A stretch of 34,709 nucleotides of DNA from Paracoccaceae bacterium (GTDB lineage: Bacteria > Pseudomonadota > Alphaproteobacteria > Rhodobacterales > Rhodobacteraceae). Below, piece after piece: positions 1-8,728 of this stretch. Positions within the stretch are counted from its first letter, which is position 1; each line of letters starts with the position of its first letter. The notes beneath the pieces are model-generated. The model searched no databases. It was not told the origin of the DNA and saw only the letters and a list, made by a program, of their open reading frames with translations. The translations under genes were made by a program, and so were the position numbers. The stretch is taken from contig JAPYON010000014.1 of assembly GCA_029938175.1 (NCBI GenBank), positions 1 to 34,709 of the forward strand, read 5' to 3'.

Positions 1-214
1 GTTAAGACAATGGGTTAGAATGTATTTGAACTAGTTATCTGGGTCAGCCCCAAAACTAATTTGATCGCAGACAGCCTAAATCCGTTTGGAAAGGCATGGG
101 AGTCTTTCATCTTCCCAAAATTTTACCAAACTACACCCGAAAAATGGACATACGCACTGTGCAGGTGTTGTGTACGGGTTGCGTACCGGCGATTTTCGCG
201 ATTTCTGCCAAAAA
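1..214. other. left-edge stretch without a recognisable gene
   Basis: I see nothing here that I can name. Short reading frames exist on the plus strand, but their translations are unlike any family I know and they have no convincing ribosome-binding site. The stretch lies downstream of tag on the minus strand and shows no clear terminator hairpin. Confidence 0.4.
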
Positions 215-787
215 TTAACGCGCCAGTGCACTTACTTCTTCGTGGCGCGGACATGCCATCATATGATCGTTAACCATTCCCACAGCCTGCATGAACGCAT
301 AAACGATTGTTGGTCCGCAAAACTTGAAGCCCTCCTTTTTTAGATCCTTCGAGAGCCGGGTAGAAAGTTCCGTCTGCGCAGGAACATCACGCATCGAAGT
401 AAACCGATTCTTCAACGGCTCCCCTCCGACATACCCCCAAAGATAATTCGAAAACCCCTCGCGTTCTTCAATTCGCAACCACGCCTGAGCATTGCCAATC
501 GTCGCAACGATCTTGCCCCGATGTCGGATGATTCCGGCATTTCCAAGCAAACGTTCAACATCATTTTCGGTATACTTTGCGATGATCTCCGGATCGAATT
601 CGTCAAACGCCTCACGGAAATTATCCCGCTTTTTCAATATGGTAATCCAGCTCAACCCGGCCTGAAATCCGTCTAGCATCAACTTTTCGAACAAAGCACG
701 GCCGTCATATTCAGGCACACCCCATTCCGTGTCGTGATAGGCCAGATAAATCGGCTCAGTGCCGCTCCAAGTGCATCCTTCGCCCAT
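215..787 (-). CDS. tag: DNA-3-methyladenine glycosylase I
   Basis: Cytoplasmic base-excision repair enzyme that removes 3-methyladenine from alkylated DNA. The 190-aa product matches the whole length of E. coli Tag (187 aa), with the shared segments YHDTEWGVPEYD, QAGLSWITILKKR, AGIIRHRGKI and the C-terminal VNDHMMACPRH. The Tag zinc ligands are all visible: Cys5, His18, His175 and Cys179. The position of the E. coli base-recognition Glu38 carries Asp39 here (LDGFQAGLSW), a conservative acid-for-acid change. The gene is monocistronic on the minus strand; its upstream neighbour is an unrelated EAL pseudogene. Identification is secure; activity is inferred from the intact motifs. Confidence 0.96.
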   Translation of the reverse strand: MGEGCTWSGTEPIYLAYHDTEWGVPEYDGRALFEKLMLDGFQAGLSWITILKKRDNFREAFDEFDPEIIAKYTENDVERLLGNAGIIRHRGKIVATIGNAQAWLRIEEREGFSNYLWGYVGGEPLKNRFTSMRDVPAQTELSTRLSKDLKKEGFKFCGPTIVYAFMQAVGMVNDHMMACPRHEEVSALAR

Positions 788-906
788 ATTGCATCCAATT
801 TATATTAACTTTTCCGAACATTATAAGAACATAGCACGAATATTTACGAACCTTTAACTTTTTAGGTTTAATTTGATCGTGAAAACAGATTATTTCGGAG
901 ATCACG

Positions 907-1709
907 ATGTGCGGCCGCAGCAAATATATTACCCGAAGCGCAGACATTCCTGCAGTCCAGTCCAGCACGCTTTGCAAACACGAGACCTCTCGCGTTACCG
1001 CAGCGTTAAAAGACGGTCTTGTCTAGGTTTACTATCAGCCGGTTGTGCGCCCGCAGCAACATTTTGTCGCCTTTCACGAAGGTTTAGCCCGTATCGTAAC
1101 GCCAGATGGCAGCATTGTGGCTGCCGGGCAGCTCATGCCTTTCATAGAAAACACACCTCTTGGAACACGGCTAGACCGGCGTATATTGCAGATGGAAATT
1201 CAACAATTAACCATCGGCCCAAACATCCGTCTATCCATCAATATGAGCGTCTATTCGATGAACGATCCAGCTTGGTTATCGGTCCTTGAGGGCACCGATA
1301 CGGATATTTGCGAGCGCCTGATCATTGAAATAACCGAGGGTGCCGCCATGTCGGATATCGATTTAACGACCGCATTCATGAACAGAATTCGCCGTAAATA
1401 TTGCAGCGTCGCACCCGACGACTTCAGAGCAGGTGCAACTTCGTTTAGGTATTTCAAAGGTTCCCGGTTTGACTTGGTGAAAATCTACGGCCTATTCATC
1501 CGCAATCTCTGCTACGACCAAGACAATCAGATGTAGTACTGGCATTGATAGATATCAGCAAGCATTTTAAAATTATCACAGTTGCCGAATTCATCGAAAC
1601 GGATGGTGAAGCAGAGGCCGCGGAAAATCTAGGGATCGATTGCTTGCAAGAATATTTGGTTGGCAAGCCTGCTTCTTTGCCAGGTCTCCAGATCGAATGG
1701 TCGAGATGA
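907..1709 (+). pseudogene. decayed EAL-domain (cyclic-di-GMP phosphodiesterase family) gene
   Basis: Joining two frames gives a recognisable single EAL domain. It reads through TYR-rich YYQPVV (about 1030), FHEGLARI (EAL-like motif, Glu at 1078-1080), LSINMS, IIEITE, DDF.AG, FRYFK, then VAEFIET and GIDCLQ near the end. Lesions: an in-frame TAG at 1024-1026 near the start, and a one-base frameshift around 1528-1533, after which the frame continues to the TGA at 1707-1709. Two signature residues are also lost: DDFGAG has become DDFRAG and KIDGxFI has become KIYGLFI, each explained by one base change. This set of lesions argues for real decay rather than a sequencing error. The intact family hydrolyses c-di-GMP or acts as a c-di-GMP receptor. 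Position 907 is the best remaining start. Confidence 0.85.
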
Positions 1710-1731
1710 ACAGAAGAATCGCAGGATGAAT

Positions 1732-2331
1732 TCAGGATTTATCTACCAGCTTGCTAAGCTGTTCCTGCATCTGCGCAAGCTGCGCTTTCAAATCTCCCAA
1801 CTCGACATCTGACGTATCCTGTTTCACCGGTTCTGCTTTGGGCGCAGAATCCGCACCAGCATCACTTCCACTTGTCGGTGTGAACATGCGCATGGCATTG
1901 TCGAACCATTCCATGTTTTGTTTGGCCAACGTTTCAAATCCCACCACAGCGGGATTACCCGAGATCGCGCCCTGCATTTTCTCACGAATTGCGCCTTGGT
2001 TTTTTGTAAACGCTTCCATCGAAGCATCCAGATACCCGGGCACGAACCCTTGAAAAGAATCACCATAAAGACTGATAACCTGACGTAGAAACTTCGTGGG
2101 CAGCATATTGTGCCCTTTGCTCTCTTCCTCAAAAATTATCTGGGTCAAAACAGAACGCGTGATGTCTTCGCCGGACTTAGCGTCGGTCACCACGAAATCC
2201 GATCCATCGCGCACCATGCCTGCCAGATGGCTCAAAGTCACATAACTGGATTTTTCGGTATTGTATAAACGGCGGTTAGCATATTTTTTAATGATAATCG
2301 GCGCAGCATCGGTATCGTGTTTATCGGCCAT
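1732..2331 (-). CDS. phaR: polyhydroxyalkanoate synthesis repressor PhaR
   Basis: DNA- and PHB-binding repressor of granule-protein and PHA genes. The 199-aa product starts with the PhaR DNA-binding domain (about residues 11-70; IIIKKYANRRLYNT and the SSYVTLSHLA segment). The PHB-accumulation regulatory region follows (about 75-150; LPTKFLRQVISLYG, FVPGYLDASMEAF). A short acidic linker and a C-terminal amphipathic helix (about 178-197) complete it. The start at 2331 is chosen over an upstream in-frame ATG because GAGGGG lies 6-7 nt before it and the family begins just before IIKKY. It is divergent from the phaC-phaA-phaB genes, which it probably controls together with itself. The TGC-rich sequence between 2395 and 2415 could be an autoregulatory site (inference). 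Confidence 0.94.
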   Translation of the reverse strand: MADKHDTDAAPIIIKKYANRRLYNTEKSSYVTLSHLAGMVRDGSDFVVTDAKSGEDITRSVLTQIIFEEESKGHNMLPTKFLRQVISLYGDSFQGFVPGYLDASMEAFTKNQGAIREKMQGAISGNPAVVGFETLAKQNMEWFDNAMRMFTPTSGSDAGADSAPKAEPVKQDTSDVELGDLKAQLAQMQEQLSKLVDKS

Positions 2332-2474
2332 TACGGACCCCTCTAGATAGAGGCCCTGCGGCCCCTTGTTCACGCTAATCTAATACAGTATTTCGCAACT
2401 GCAACGAAAATATTGCATGCGCGAAATGAACACGCCATGCTAGAGTGCCTGAATTCGCGAATATGAGGCTTGTA

Positions 2475-2618
2475 ATGGCGCAAAAATCCGACTTACCCCA
2501 CGACGATACGCCGCCCAGCAAGTCCCCAGAAGATCTGTATTTGGATTTATGGGAAGAGAACATCCGTCTATTTTCTGCCAAAGGACTGCCGAAAGCGACC
2601 GGACGCGACGATGCCTAA
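2475..2618 (+). CDS. 47-aa hypothetical protein coupled to the PHA synthase
   Basis: ATG at 2475, stop TAA at 2616-2618, overlapping the downstream ATG at 2611 by 8 nt. The product is acidic and proline-rich at its N-terminus (PHDDTPPSKSPED). A predicted amphipathic helix follows (DLYLDLWEENIRLFSAKG) and the C-terminus is charged. I do not recognise a family. The overlap suggests translational coupling to the PhaC-like gene, and the helix with Trp/Leu/Phe on one face resembles what a granule- or synthase-binding peptide might have. It could instead be a leader peptide. There is no strong ribosome-binding site directly upstream, so expression is uncertain. It is the only open frame filling the gap before phaC. 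Confidence 0.55.
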   Translation: MAQKSDLPHDDTPPSKSPEDLYLDLWEENIRLFSAKGLPKATGRDDA

Positions 2619-3840
2619 AATCCAAGAACACCGTCAGGGACAGCCATCTCCGTTAATCTTCCACCTTGGCGCTGCAGCGTTTGGATACCAGGCCGCGGTC
2701 ACCTCGGCATCTAAGAAAAATCCAGCATTTTTTGAATTGCACCCGGAACTTTTGGATCAGGCTGCCGGAATCGGAGACCTGAATCCACTGCTGTTGCATC
2801 GAGCCGCGTTGAACCGGATTCAGGCTACTTTGTCCGGGCTGCACAAATGGCAGACACACCCTTATCGCCGGGATATGGCCGACCCGCCTGAACTTTGGTC
2901 ATCGGGTTCTTCGCGACTGCTGGATTTCGGCATCTGTCCCGAGGCTGTGAACCCCAACGGGCGACCAATATTGATCGTTCCTTCACTGATTAATCGTGCG
3001 TATATCTTGGACCTGAAACAAAACTGTTCTCTGCTACGATTTCTCGCAACAAATGGGTTAAGGCCGCTGTTACTCGACTGGGGCGTGCCAACAGATGTGG
3101 AGAGGTCGTTCGACCTAAATTCCTATGTTACACAGCGCTTACAGCCTGCCTTTCACATTGCGAGAGCATTGTCGGAGCAACAGATTGGCGTGCTGGGGTA
3201 TTGCATGGGCGGTACGCTCGCAGCAGGGTTTTTATCGCTAAAAAATGGCGAAGTCGGCGCGTTTGCCACGTTGGGTTCCCCATGGGATTTCTCAGCGAGC
3301 AGTGGCGTCACCGCCGTTATGCGGGCATTGGCCACGAAGTCTAAGGCCGCTGATTTAATCGACGAGTTAGGGCAGGTTTTCGGAATGGTCCCCGCCGATT
3401 ATTTCCAGCAACTGTTTGCATTAATCGATCCGCTACAAGTTGCGGTCAAGTTTCGAAAGTTGGACGAAATGGCAACGGATGCCTCCTCGATTGAACATTT
3501 CATTGCAATCGAGGACTGGCTGGCGGACGGAGTCCCAATGGCGACCCAAAGCGCCAAAAACCTGTTGATCGATTGGAATTTGAACAATGCAACCGCACGC
3601 GGTGTTTGGCGATTAATGAATCAACAGATCAATTTATCAGGTCTACGCATGCCTTCACTTCATGTTTGTGGTCTGCGCGACAGCATTTCCCAAATTAATG
3701 CTTCGATAGCGATGGCCAACGAAATTCCCAACTCTATGACCTTAACGCCCGACACGGGACATGTGGGAATGATTGTCGGTTCTAAAGCACGGGAAACTGT
3801 TTGGGAGCCGGTGGCAAAACACTTTATTCGCAACTTGTAG
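2611..3840 (+). CDS. phaC: class III-like polyhydroxyalkanoate synthase (PhaC family, short form)
   Basis: Polymerises (R)-3-hydroxyacyl-CoA into PHB on granules. The alpha/beta-hydrolase core carries the synthase lipase-like box GYCMGG with nucleophile Cys198 (codon 3202-3204) in place of Ser. The other probable triad members are Asp357 (GLRDSIS) and His384 (TGHVG). Segments such as [26 protein letters not shown] and [11 protein letters not shown] resemble class III PhaC proteins (about 355 aa) more than class I proteins (about 560-600 aa). At 409 aa it has an N-terminal extension of roughly 60-100 residues. Class III enzymes need a PhaE partner, and none is visible except possibly the 47-aa ORF overlapping its start. 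phaA and phaB downstream supply the monomer, which supports the role. A different hydrolase activity cannot be excluded. Confidence 0.82.
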   Translation: MPKIQEHRQGQPSPLIFHLGAAAFGYQAAVTSASKKNPAFFELHPELLDQAAGIGDLNPLLLHRAALNRIQATLSGLHKWQTHPYRRDMADPPELWSSGSSRLLDFGICPEAVNPNGRPILIVPSLINRAYILDLKQNCSLLRFLATNGLRPLLLDWGVPTDVERSFDLNSYVTQRLQPAFHIARALSEQQIGVLGYCMGGTLAAGFLSLKNGEVGAFATLGSPWDFSASSGVTAVMRALATKSKAADLIDELGQVFGMVPADYFQQLFALIDPLQVAVKFRKLDEMATDASSIEHFIAIEDWLADGVPMATQSAKNLLIDWNLNNATARGVWRLMNQQINLSGLRMPSLHVCGLRDSISQINASIAMANEIPNSMTLTPDTGHVGMIVGSKARETVWEPVAKHFIRNL

Positions 3841-3892
3841 AAAATTTAGTTAACGGAATATTACAATTTTTTAACTATTTTCGTAATTTAAT

Positions 3893-3908
3893 TGCGCTGC
3901 ACTGCACA
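3893..3908. promoter_or_regulatory. TGC-rich box upstream of phaA, candidate PhaR operator
   Basis: The stretch TGCGCTGCACTGCACA holds three TGC repeats in the 119-nt gap between phaC and phaA. PhaR proteins of alphaproteobacteria such as Paracoccus are known to bind TGC-rich sequences in front of phasin and phaR genes. An AT-rich stretch (3841-3890) precedes it and could carry a promoter, so phaA-phaB may be transcribed separately from phaC. Binding here is inference. Confidence 0.5.
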
Positions 3909-3959
3909 ATAAGCCATAGTGCGAATCAGATAAATCGATACAACAAAGGAAATCATTTT

Positions 3960-5135
3960 ATGACCAACATCGTTATTGCATCGGCCGCAAGAACCGCGGT
4001 CGGCAGCTTTCTGGGATCTTTCGCTAACACACCTGCGCATGATCTTGGCGCCGCAGCCATCACGGCAGTTCTAGAACGCGCAGGTGTAAGTCCGAGCGAT
4101 GTTTCCGAGACCATTCTTGGGCAAGTTTTGACCGCCGGCCAGGGGCAAAACCCTGCACGACAGGCGCATATCAATGCGGGATTACCAATCGAAAGCCCGG
4201 CTTGGAGCATTAATCAGGTTTGTGGGTCGGGATTGCGAGCGGTCGCATTGGGTGCCCAACATATAATGTTGGGGGATGCCGAAATAGTAGTTGCCGGTGG
4301 GCAGGAAAGCATGTCGCTATCTCCACATGTTGCCAACCTGCGTTCTGGCCAAAAGATGGGCGACATGAAGTTCATCGACTCTATGGTCAAGGATGGCTTG
4401 TGGGACGCCTTCAACGGGTATCACATGGGCACGACAGCTGAAAATGTCGCCGCAAAATGGGAGATCGACCGCGAAACGCAAGACGCGTTCGCCGTCGCTT
4501 CGCAAAACAAAGCAGAGGCGGCTCAGAAGGCTGGAAAATTCGTCGATGAAATCGTCCCTTTCACCGTAAAAACTCGCCGAGGTGAAAGCATTGTAGACAG
4601 CGACGAATACATCCGGCACGGCGCAACGATGGAAGCGATGCAAAAGTTGCGCCCAGCATTCGCAAAAGATGGCTCCGTTACAGCAGCGAATGCCTCGGGG
4701 TTGAACGATGGCGCTGCGATGACTTTGCTAATGTCCGCAGAAAAAGCCGCAAACCGTGGGATAAAACCGATGGCACGGATTGCATCCTATGCGACTGTCG
4801 GGCTCGACCCCTCTATAATGGGCGTCGGCCCAATTTATGCCAGCCGCAAAGCGTTGGAAAAAGCTGGCTGGAAAGCAGGCGATCTTGATTTGGTCGAGGC
4901 GAACGAAGCATTCGCGGCGCAAGCTTGTGCGGTAAACAAAGACATGGGCTGGGATCCAGCGATAGTTAACGTCAACGGTGGTGCGATTGCGATTGGCCAT
5001 CCCATCGGCGCTTCGGGCGCACGAATTTTGAACACTTTGTTGTTCGAAATGCAGCGCCGCGACGCAAAAAAGGGCTTAGCTACGCTGTGTATCGGCGGCG
5101 GCATGGGCGTAGCAATGTGCATCGAGCGCGAATAA
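3960..5135 (+). CDS. phaA: acetyl-CoA acetyltransferase (beta-ketothiolase)
   Basis: Condenses two acetyl-CoA to acetoacetyl-CoA, the first step of PHB synthesis. The 391-aa length is typical of biosynthetic thiolases. The full catalytic set is present: nucleophile Cys88 ([11 protein letters not shown]), His347 ([10 protein letters not shown]) and Cys377 (CIGGGMG), plus the NEAFAAQA segment. The start at 3960 ([17 protein letters not shown]) is preferred over an upstream in-frame ATG inside phaC because AAAGGAA precedes it and the family starts here. A 119-nt gap separates it from phaC; phaB follows 19 nt downstream. It could also serve acetoacetate or ethylmalonyl-CoA metabolism, but the neighbours point to PHB. 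Confidence 0.96.
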   Translation: MTNIVIASAARTAVGSFLGSFANTPAHDLGAAAITAVLERAGVSPSDVSETILGQVLTAGQGQNPARQAHINAGLPIESPAWSINQVCGSGLRAVALGAQHIMLGDAEIVVAGGQESMSLSPHVANLRSGQKMGDMKFIDSMVKDGLWDAFNGYHMGTTAENVAAKWEIDRETQDAFAVASQNKAEAAQKAGKFVDEIVPFTVKTRRGESIVDSDEYIRHGATMEAMQKLRPAFAKDGSVTAANASGLNDGAAMTLLMSAEKAANRGIKPMARIASYATVGLDPSIMGVGPIYASRKALEKAGWKAGDLDLVEANEAFAAQACAVNKDMGWDPAIVNVNGGAIAIGHPIGASGARILNTLLFEMQRRDAKKGLATLCIGGGMGVAMCIERE

Positions 5136-5154
5136 CCAACTTAAGGAAAGATAA

Positions 5155-5880
5155 ATGGGACGGATTGCATTAGTTACCGGAGGCACTCGTGGCATTGGCG
5201 CCGCGATCTCCATTGCTCTAAATGAGGCTGGATATACAGTTGCCACAACCTATGCCAGAAACGACGAAGTCGCGACGAAATTCACCGCAAAAACTGGGAT
5301 TCCAACATATAAATGGTCGGTCGCGGATTATGAAGAATGCGCTGAGGGTGTTGCCAAAGTCGAGGCCGATCTGGGTCCGATCGACGTGCTGGTCAATAAT
5401 GCTGGCATCACGCGCGATGGTATGTTCCACAAAGTGACGCCCCAACAGTGGAAAGAGGTTATCGACACTAACCTCAACGGTATTTTCAACATGACCCATC
5501 CAATATGGAGCGGCATGCGTGATCGTAGGTTTGGACGCATCATTAACATCAGTTCGATAAACGGCCAAAAAGGCCAGATGGGACAAGTTAATTACTCGGC
5601 TGCGAAAGCTGGTGATCTTGGCTTCACTAAGGCGTTGGCACAGGAGGGGGCACTCAAAGGTATTACGGTTAATGCAATTTGCCCTGGATATATTGGCACC
5701 GAAATGGTGCTGGCGATCCCTGAAAAAGTTCTTAACGAAAAGATCATTCCGCAAATCCCTGTTGGTCGCCTTGGAAAACCGGAAGAAATCGCACGATGCG
5801 TGCTGTTTCTTGCCTCGGACGATGCCGAGTTTATCACAGGATCGACGCTGACTGCGAATGGCGGACAGTTCGTAGTCTAG
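5155..5880 (+). CDS. phaB: acetoacetyl-CoA reductase
   Basis: NADPH-dependent short-chain dehydrogenase that makes (R)-3-hydroxybutyryl-CoA for the PHA synthase. The 241-aa product has the Rossmann motif TGGTRGIG (8-15), NNAG (81-84) and the catalytic Ser134, Tyr147 and Lys151 in ISSINGQKGQMGQ and NYSAAK. The ISS-NGQKGQ-GQ-NYS block is a hallmark of PhaB rather than FabG. AAGGAAAG lies 5 nt before the ATG. It is the last gene of the phaA-phaB unit and a hairpin terminator follows. Confidence 0.96.
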   Translation: MGRIALVTGGTRGIGAAISIALNEAGYTVATTYARNDEVATKFTAKTGIPTYKWSVADYEECAEGVAKVEADLGPIDVLVNNAGITRDGMFHKVTPQQWKEVIDTNLNGIFNMTHPIWSGMRDRRFGRIINISSINGQKGQMGQVNYSAAKAGDLGFTKALAQEGALKGITVNAICPGYIGTEMVLAIPEKVLNEKIIPQIPVGRLGKPEEIARCVLFLASDDAEFITGSTLTANGGQFVV

Positions 5881-5905
5881 GCCAAACCGTGATTTAAACA
5901 TTCAG

Positions 5906-5940
5906 AATGCGCGGCAACGAAGGCCGTCGCGCATTTATTT
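5906..5940 (+). terminator. probable rho-independent terminator after phaB
   Basis: An 8-bp perfect stem AATGCGCG/CGCGCATT (5906-5913 and 5928-5935), with a 14-nt loop that can pair further, is followed by TATTTTG. The T-run is interrupted, so termination may be moderate. Confidence 0.55.
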
Positions 5941-6012
5941 TGCAATGTGGATTTAAAATGCCCGACAAACATGATTTAGAGTGTTCATATATGGTAATTA
6001 TAGGGCGCTTCT

Positions 6013-6756
6013 ATGAAAATCGGCATTCTAGAAACTGGCGAAATCAGCGACGACTTAGTGGGCAAACATGGCGATTATCCATCCATGTACATGAGTCTTC
6101 TGCATGCGATTGACCCCAGCGTAAATTTTTTCGGCGTCAAGGTTTTGGAAGGAAAGCTACCGGAATCGCCCGATGAAGCAGACGGCTGGATTATCACAGG
6201 ATCGAAGTACGGTGTCTATGAAGATTTGCCGTGGATTAAACCGTTGAAAAATTTTATACGAACGTCGGTAAAACACAAAATTCCGGTGGCTGGCATTTGC
6301 TTTGGCCACCAAATATTGGCCGCAGCTCTGGGGGGAACTGTCGAAAAGTCCCATAAAGGCTGGGGGCTGGGGGTGCATGATTATGACATAGAGGCCAGAC
6401 CTTCGTGGATGAAGGGTTCGGGCAAACGATTTTCAGGCCACGCGGTGCATCAGGATCAAGTAATCAAATTGCCGGAAAGTGCGACAGTTATCGCGACGTC
6501 GGGATTTTGCCCTTTTGCTGCATTGGTCTACGGTGATCCCGAGAATCCCGATGCGCTGAGCGTCCAATCGCATCCAGAGTTCTCGGCCGGTTTCCTTGAC
6601 GATTTGATCGAAATTCGTGTTCCCGAAGTTTTCTCGGAAGGTGATGCCAGAAAGGCTCGTGCGACGCTGGGGCTGCCTGTCGATAACAACGATTGGGCGC
6701 TTTGGATACACAGCTTCCTCGAACTTGCGGCGCGCGCACGAAATAATGATCCGTAA
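6013..6756 (+). CDS. type 1 glutamine amidotransferase family protein
   Basis: Stand-alone class I glutamine amidotransferase domain (GMP-synthase GATase type), 247 aa. The triad is complete: Cys96 in GICFGHQ, His187 and Glu189 in QSHPEF. An oxyanion-type turn, ITGSKYGVYED, sits at about 61-71. The C-terminal region (200-247) is helical and less typical. Proteins of this type hydrolyse glutamine or gamma-glutamyl compounds; the acceptor substrate cannot be read from the sequence. AGGGCG precedes the start. Its last 11 nt overlap the start of the interrupted DMT transporter gene, so the two were probably an operon, perhaps linking a gamma-glutamyl compound to export (inference). Confidence 0.85.
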   Translation: MKIGILETGEISDDLVGKHGDYPSMYMSLLHAIDPSVNFFGVKVLEGKLPESPDEADGWIITGSKYGVYEDLPWIKPLKNFIRTSVKHKIPVAGICFGHQILAAALGGTVEKSHKGWGLGVHDYDIEARPSWMKGSGKRFSGHAVHQDQVIKLPESATVIATSGFCPFAALVYGDPENPDALSVQSHPEFSAGFLDDLIEIRVPEVFSEGDARKARATLGLPVDNNDWALWIHSFLELAARARNNDP

Positions 6757-7606
6757 CCGTGCCACCTTAATTGGCTTCGGCGCCGTTATTTTGTGGGCAT
6801 TCCTTGCAACACTAACAGTCGGCGCAAGTGAAGTCCCCGCTTTCCAGCTTAGTGCTATGTGCTTTGCAATAGGCGGGACGATCGGCCTGTTATGGATCGC
6901 GTTTGGCGGCAAGGGATTCGCAACTTTACGCGGGATAAAGTTGTCCGTATGGGTTTTGGGCATCGTTGGAATCTTCGGGTATCACTTCTTTTATTTCACC
7001 GCCCTGAAATTGGCTCCGCCAGCCGAAGCCGGATTAATCGCCTATCTTTGGCCCTTACTGATTGTGTTGCTCTCCGGCTTTTTGCCCGGAGAACGTTTGA
7101 GGGCGTTACATATAATTGGCGCTCTCGTAGCATTTTCCGGCGCTGCCTTGATAGTTGGCGGATCGCCAGCTTCGTTTTCTGGTGACAACCTGTGAAGATA
7201 TGCGGCGGCACTAGTCTGCGCCCTTACCTGGTCTGGGCATTCCGTTCTATCCCGCTTGTCTGGGGAAACACCGACAGAAAGCGTTGCAATATTTTGTCTG
7301 GCTGCCGCTGGGTTATCGCTGCTGGCCCATTTGGGACTGGAGCAAACCGCTTGGCCCTCAGGCATAATCGGATGGGGGTCCGTCATAGGGCTTGAGCTGG
7401 GCCCTGTAGGCTTGGCATTTTATATTTGGGACGTTGGCGTAAAAAGGGGGGACATTCAAATTCTAGGTGTCGCTTCCTACGCTGCCCCGATGCTATCAAC
7501 GGTGATCTTGATAATCGCAGGATATGCAACCGCCAGCTGGATACTGCTTCTGGCGGCAATGTTGATCACGTCAGGCGCGGCAATCGCCGCTATGGCAAAC
7601 CGCTAA
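6746..7606 (+). pseudogene. DMT/EamA exporter (YddG-like) interrupted by an in-frame TGA
   Basis: A 286-codon frame encodes a ten-helix drug/metabolite-transporter protein, inner membrane, but codon 150 is TGA (7193-7195). Both halves are otherwise fully open in the same frame. The first half is an EamA repeat with segments such as GYHFFYFTAL and AEAGLIAYLWPLL. The second continues RYAAALVCALTWSGHSVLSRL and ends GAAIAAMANR. The stop sits where relatives commonly have a Trp or other residue before RYA, and TGG to TGA is one base. The segment YIWDVGVKRGDIQILG resembles YddG-type aromatic amino-acid exporters. Either a young nonsense mutation, a sequencing error, or two separately made halves; a GTG or ATG restart in the second half is not obvious. 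The start at 6746 overlaps the amidotransferase stop. Confidence 0.8.
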
Positions 7607-7773
7607 ACTCGCGCGGCTACCCGCTCGATTTCTTCCTTAAGTCGCAACTTTTCCTTCTTTAGATCAGAGACGGCTAAATCGTCGGATCCAGGTCTCCGTT
7701 GCTCAACTTCAATCTTGCCAGAAAGGGACTCATGTTTCTTACGCAGCTCGGACAGATGGGAAGTCAGGCTCAT
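7603..7773 (-). CDS. DUF465 (YdcH-like) small coiled-coil protein
   Basis: A 56-aa, highly charged, mostly helical protein starting MSLTSHLSELRKKHESL. The pattern of a short helix, an acidic turn (RRPGSDD) and a second Lys/Glu-rich helix matches the DUF465/YdcH family, whose function is unknown. The start at 7773 is chosen because AAGGAGAG lies just upstream; an earlier in-frame ATG has none. It converges on the interrupted DMT gene and the two stop regions overlap by 4 nt. Confidence 0.8.
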   Translation of the reverse strand: MSLTSHLSELRKKHESLSGKIEVEQRRPGSDDLAVSDLKKEKLRLKEEIERVAARV

Positions 7774-7871
7774 ATTTCTCTCCTTTTTTGATTTGAGGTA
7801 ATGATTGCATCTCACCATAAAAGATATGTGTTGTCACCAAATCTTCAAGGAAAAGTTTGGTAAAAATTTCC

Positions 7872-8674
7872 TTAAAACAGTGAAAACGGCGTTGCGAAAG
7901 CCCGCTGTTTCCTGGCAGATACCATCAAAACGATGCCACCACCTATGATTTCTTCCAAACTAATAAGGGTTGTCTGTGTGGGAATCTCGTTGAACCAGAC
8001 GATCCCTACAGGGATCGCAAAAACTATGTTGAAATAGGAAAACGGCGCCAATATCGACGCATCTGTTCAGGTATACGCTACTATTGTCAAGAAATGACAA
8101 ATTGCAGATACCACGCCTAACGCGAATATATATGCCAGATTTATCACCGATAAAGACGGAAAACCGACCCAAAAGGCCATCGGGCATGCATCAACCCACC
8201 TAGAAAGCATTGCAACACCAGCGTCGAGAAGAAGCCCGCCCAGCAACGCCGTGAGGCTGCCTTCGGGCCGCAATATGCCATAAGCACCAGCGAAACTGAG
8301 CAATGCGCCAATTAAGCGAAACCTGTCCATTTTTCTTTGTAAAGCAGAACCAAAATCAACGATGCCACCATAGGCACAATCAGGAAATCGCCTACCGTCC
8401 GTGCTAACGGAACAGTGGACAGCGCGTAAATCAACAACGTCATAGCCCCTACCATCAAACCGGTTCGAAATACTTGGCCAAGCCGATCGTGGCGCGGAAT
8501 TTCGATTGGCCTGTTGAAGATCGCAGAAAACAGTAATGCAGCCAAACCAGCAGAGAAGTATCACGCAAAACAAATGAAAAATGTGCTTTGGTCTTCAACC
8601 AAATATTTGGATAATCCATCAGTCAAAGGCGTTAATTCCATCGCCGCTATAAGTAATCCAACACCAACCTTCAT
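7872..8674 (-). pseudogene. decayed DMT/EamA transporter gene
   Basis: Minus-strand remnant of a second ten-helix DMT transporter of about 265 codons. From ATG at 8674, the frame reads MKVGVGLLIAAMELTPLTDG, hits TGA at 8561-8563, continues through DFLIVPMVASLILVLLYKEKW to TAA at 8312-8314, then resumes in another frame as RLIGALLSFAGAYGILRPEG. A further TGA lies at 8067-8069, inside AYT-(stop)-TDASILAPFSY, and the reading continues to TAA at 7872. So there are two nonsense codons and at least one frameshift near 8315-8335. It differs in sequence from the 6746-7606 transporter, so the two are not a recent duplication. No function should remain. Confidence 0.82.
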
Positions 8675-8728
8675 CGCGCCTCGCCGGAAAGTTCAGGCAA
8701 AGCAATGAAGTGTTAATATTTGGTTAAA

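Noticed and set aside
873-1289. Plus-strand ORF beginning before the EAL relic
   Set aside because: It is out of frame with the recognisable EAL sequence for its whole length and has no other similarity.
5218-5901. 227-codon minus-strand frame opposite phaB
   Set aside because: Composition typical of an antisense shadow; phaB on the other strand is fully supported by catalytic motifs.
7193-7195. Selenocysteine or programmed readthrough at the TGA in the DMT exporter
   Set aside because: No member of the family is known to use selenocysteine and no selenocysteine-insertion hairpin is evident just downstream; a nonsense mutation is simpler.
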